Part shown: positions 54,632-56,146 of the stretch, piece by piece | Numbering within the stretch: position 1 is the stretch's first letter | How the letters are laid out: each line of letters starts with the position of its first letter | DNA from: Bacteroidota bacterium | GTDB lineage: Bacteria; Bacteroidota; Bacteroidia; AKYH767-A; OLB10 | Assembly: GCA_024643795.1 (NCBI GenBank) | Contig: JAHEMF010000014.1 | Coordinates: 1-56,146, forward strand | DNA: 56,146 bases | Direction of reading: 5' to 3' | Translations under genes and position numbers: made by a program | Notes under the pieces: model-generated | Databases searched by the model: none | The model's input: the letters and a program-made list of their open reading frames with translations, nothing else | Told to the model about the DNA's origin: nothing

Positions 54632-54639
54632 TACCTTTG
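54632..54639 (+). promoter_or_regulatory. -7 promoter box for delta-60 repeat gene
   Basis: TACCTTTG followed by CAC, an exact and typical Bacteroidota -7 box, ending 23 bases before the ATG at 54663. No exact -33 TTTG. Confidence 0.5.
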
Positions 54640-54662
54640 CACCCACATTAAAAAATCATTTC

Positions 54663-56146
54663 ATGAAAAGAATTTTATTTATTGCTCTTATCTCAATATT
54701 CACAAACCTTTCAATAGGGCAAACGCCAGGCAGCTTAGATACTTCATTCAATTCTACCGGTATGGTGATTTTACAACCTGGAACATTGCATGAAAATCTC
54801 TACGGATTAGCTGTACAGCCTGATTCTGCCATAGTTTTTTGTGGCGTAGCCAGAATTTCAGCCCCATCTGGTTTCACTTTCGATATGCTTGTTGGCCGAC
54901 TCAACCCTTCGGGCAGTCTGGATCAAACATTCGGCAATAACGGCTATTTTAGTCTGGGCTCTGCAGGTGGCTCTGTATTTGGATACGATATTAAATTACA
55001 GCCTGATGGAAAAATTCTGGTTTGCGGAGGATACAGTGTTACTGCTGCTGATCCTGCTTTCATTGCTTTAAGATTGAATACTAATGGAACCCTGGATACC
55101 ACCTTCGGTGCCGGAACAGGTTATACTCTTGTGCAGGTTGGCCTTAGCGAAGATTATGCTTATGAAAGCTATATCCGTCCCGATGGAAAAATAATTCTGG
55201 CAGGCGCCTCAAAAGTGCCCGGATTCACATATAACAGAGGTGCACTTGTTCAATTACTTTCTGATGGAACTGTTGACACAACTTTTGGCAACCAGGGAAT
55301 AACCCTGTTTCAATTAGGCGCGAATACAAGTGAAACATTCAGATGCATGGAGGTTACTCCCGGTGGAAAGATAATCACCGCCGGATATTCATATCAAAGC
55401 AATACTGAATATTTTGTAATGGCAGGATTTTCACCTGACGGAATCATTGACTCTACATTTGCAACTGATGGGCATTATTTTGGCTCAACCATTTCGTATG
55501 CCTTTGACCTTGAACTCGACAATAATAATTTGTTTGCAGGAGGACGACTATCTACTTCACAAGGTTACGATGTGGGTATCATGTGTTTCGACACAATGGG
55601 AGTTATTAATACAACCTGGGCATTAAACGGGTATCTGAGCGCAGACTATAATCCCATAGATGCATGCTATGCTTTGCAGATTCAAACCGATGGCAAACTT
55701 CTGGTAGCCGGAACATCGGGGCAAGGTGGCCCATTTGGCGACCGAGACTTTTTTGCATCCCGCTACACGGCAGCAGGCACAATTGATGCAGGCTTTGGCA
55801 ATGGCGGATATGTAACTTATTCTGTAGGGAGTGCTTTTGATGATGCCAATGCAATAGCATTGCAGTCGGATGGAAAAATATTACTGGGAGGCTTTGCTGC
55901 TCTTACTAACAATGACATGGTAATTATGCGACTACACAATGATTATAATCCAACTGGACTTTCATCTATAGATTCACATAGTGAGTGGAAATTATATCCT
56001 AATCCAGTAACAGGATCGGAATTAAACATCTATGGGATAAATAATGATGAGGCGTTTATCAGTATTGAAATAGTTAGTCTCAACGGACAACTAATTAAAA
56101 ACATATCTCTCAGTGATATTTCTTCAGCTGATAAAAACATTGTTAT
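54663..56146 (+). CDS. Secreted delta-60 repeat protein with type IX sorting domain (3' end outside window)
   Basis: 494 codons are seen and the frame is still open at the window end. A signal peptide MKRILFIALISIFTNLSIGQ leads to at least six repeats of the delta-60 type, with core D-T-x-F-G-x-x-G and QPDGKI(L/I)(V/A)-G, e.g. SLDQTFGNNGYF, LQPDGKILVCGGY, DTTFGNQG. The C-terminal sequence WKLYPNPVTG begins a type A T9SS sorting domain, so only some 25 to 35 residues are likely missing. The repeats probably form a beta-propeller or solenoid, exported across the outer membrane. Confidence 0.9.
   Translation, partial: MKRILFIALISIFTNLSIGQTPGSLDTSFNSTGMVILQPGTLHENLYGLAVQPDSAIVFCGVARISAPSGFTFDMLVGRLNPSGSLDQTFGNNGYFSLGSAGGSVFGYDIKLQPDGKILVCGGYSVTAADPAFIALRLNTNGTLDTTFGAGTGYTLVQVGLSEDYAYESYIRPDGKIILAGASKVPGFTYNRGALVQLLSDGTVDTTFGNQGITLFQLGANTSETFRCMEVTPGGKIITAGYSYQSNTEYFVMAGFSPDGIIDSTFATDGHYFGSTISYAFDLELDNNNLFAGGRLSTSQGYDVGIMCFDTMGVINTTWALNGYLSADYNPIDACYALQIQTDGKLLVAGTSGQGGPFGDRDFFASRYTAAGTIDAGFGNGGYVTYSVGSAFDDANAIALQSDGKILLGGFAALTNNDMVIMRLHNDYNPTGLSSIDSHSEWKLYPNPVTGSELNIYGINNDEAFISIEIVSLNGQLIKNISLSDISSADKNIV

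Overview
The window is chromosomal DNA of a member of the phylum Bacteroidota. The class cannot be fixed from sequence alone. The evidence is: type IX secretion sorting domains (a gliding-motility type B C-terminus on a giant repeat protein and a YPNP type A tail on a delta-60 repeat protein), DUF4296 and Bacteroidota-type TPR proteins, -7 promoter boxes of the form TAnnTTTG instead of sigma70 boxes, and almost no Shine-Dalgarno sequences before genes. The one clear AGGAGG lies inside prfB, where it drives frameshifting. No rRNA, tRNA, insertion sequence, prophage or CRISPR array was seen.

Layout. (a) 1-1221: the 3' part of a broken S9 peptidase gene, ended by a strong hairpin terminator. (b) 1253-6962, minus: a housekeeping operon prfB-arsC-like-fumC-pyrC-DUF4296 lipoprotein-acyltransferase 3. 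(c) 7036-9862, minus: recX, a cNMP-domain hybrid histidine kinase, and an HD phosphohydrolase. (d) 10053-17773: a signalling block made of a lipoprotein, a very large TerB-like/ABCG-type transporter, SiaC- and SiaB-like proteins, and on the opposite strand a response-regulator/PP2C phosphatase and a cNMP-domain histidine kinase. (e) 17909-23005: MFS and EamA transporters, ThpR, a TPR protein, DinB. (f) 23007-33289, minus: a nucleotide-sugar operon (aminotransferase, Ugd, Uxs, N-acetyltransferase, Gfo/Idh oxidoreductase, TviB-like dehydrogenase, GalE, RfbB, TviC-like epimerase, CpsB-type phosphatase, then DinB). (g) 33414-41261: an outer membrane protein, Kdo transferase, and a 1946-residue secreted protein built of 70-residue repeats. 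(h) 41466-49486: TsaB, HlyD/TolC efflux components, pirin, NifU, LapA, NadB, ion channel. (i) 49574-56146: LuxE-like synthetase, rRNA methyltransferase, exported S9 peptidase, DNA glycosylase, and a delta-60 protein cut by the window end.

How it fits together. The best candidate for a little-described system is block (d). It holds a kinase/phosphoprotein/phosphatase partner switch of the SiaA-SiaB-SiaC type, in which the SiaC-like protein has Thr at position 68. No diguanylate cyclase is present. The SiaBC pair instead converges on an ABCG transporter with added cytoplasmic and extracytoplasmic domains, and is flanked by two soluble kinases that each carry a cyclic-nucleotide-type sensor domain. 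Block (f) makes precursors (UDP-xylose; probably UDP-GalNAcA and UDP-diacetamido-uronate) for surface polysaccharide, but carries no glycosyltransferase, flippase or polymerase, so assembly genes must lie elsewhere.
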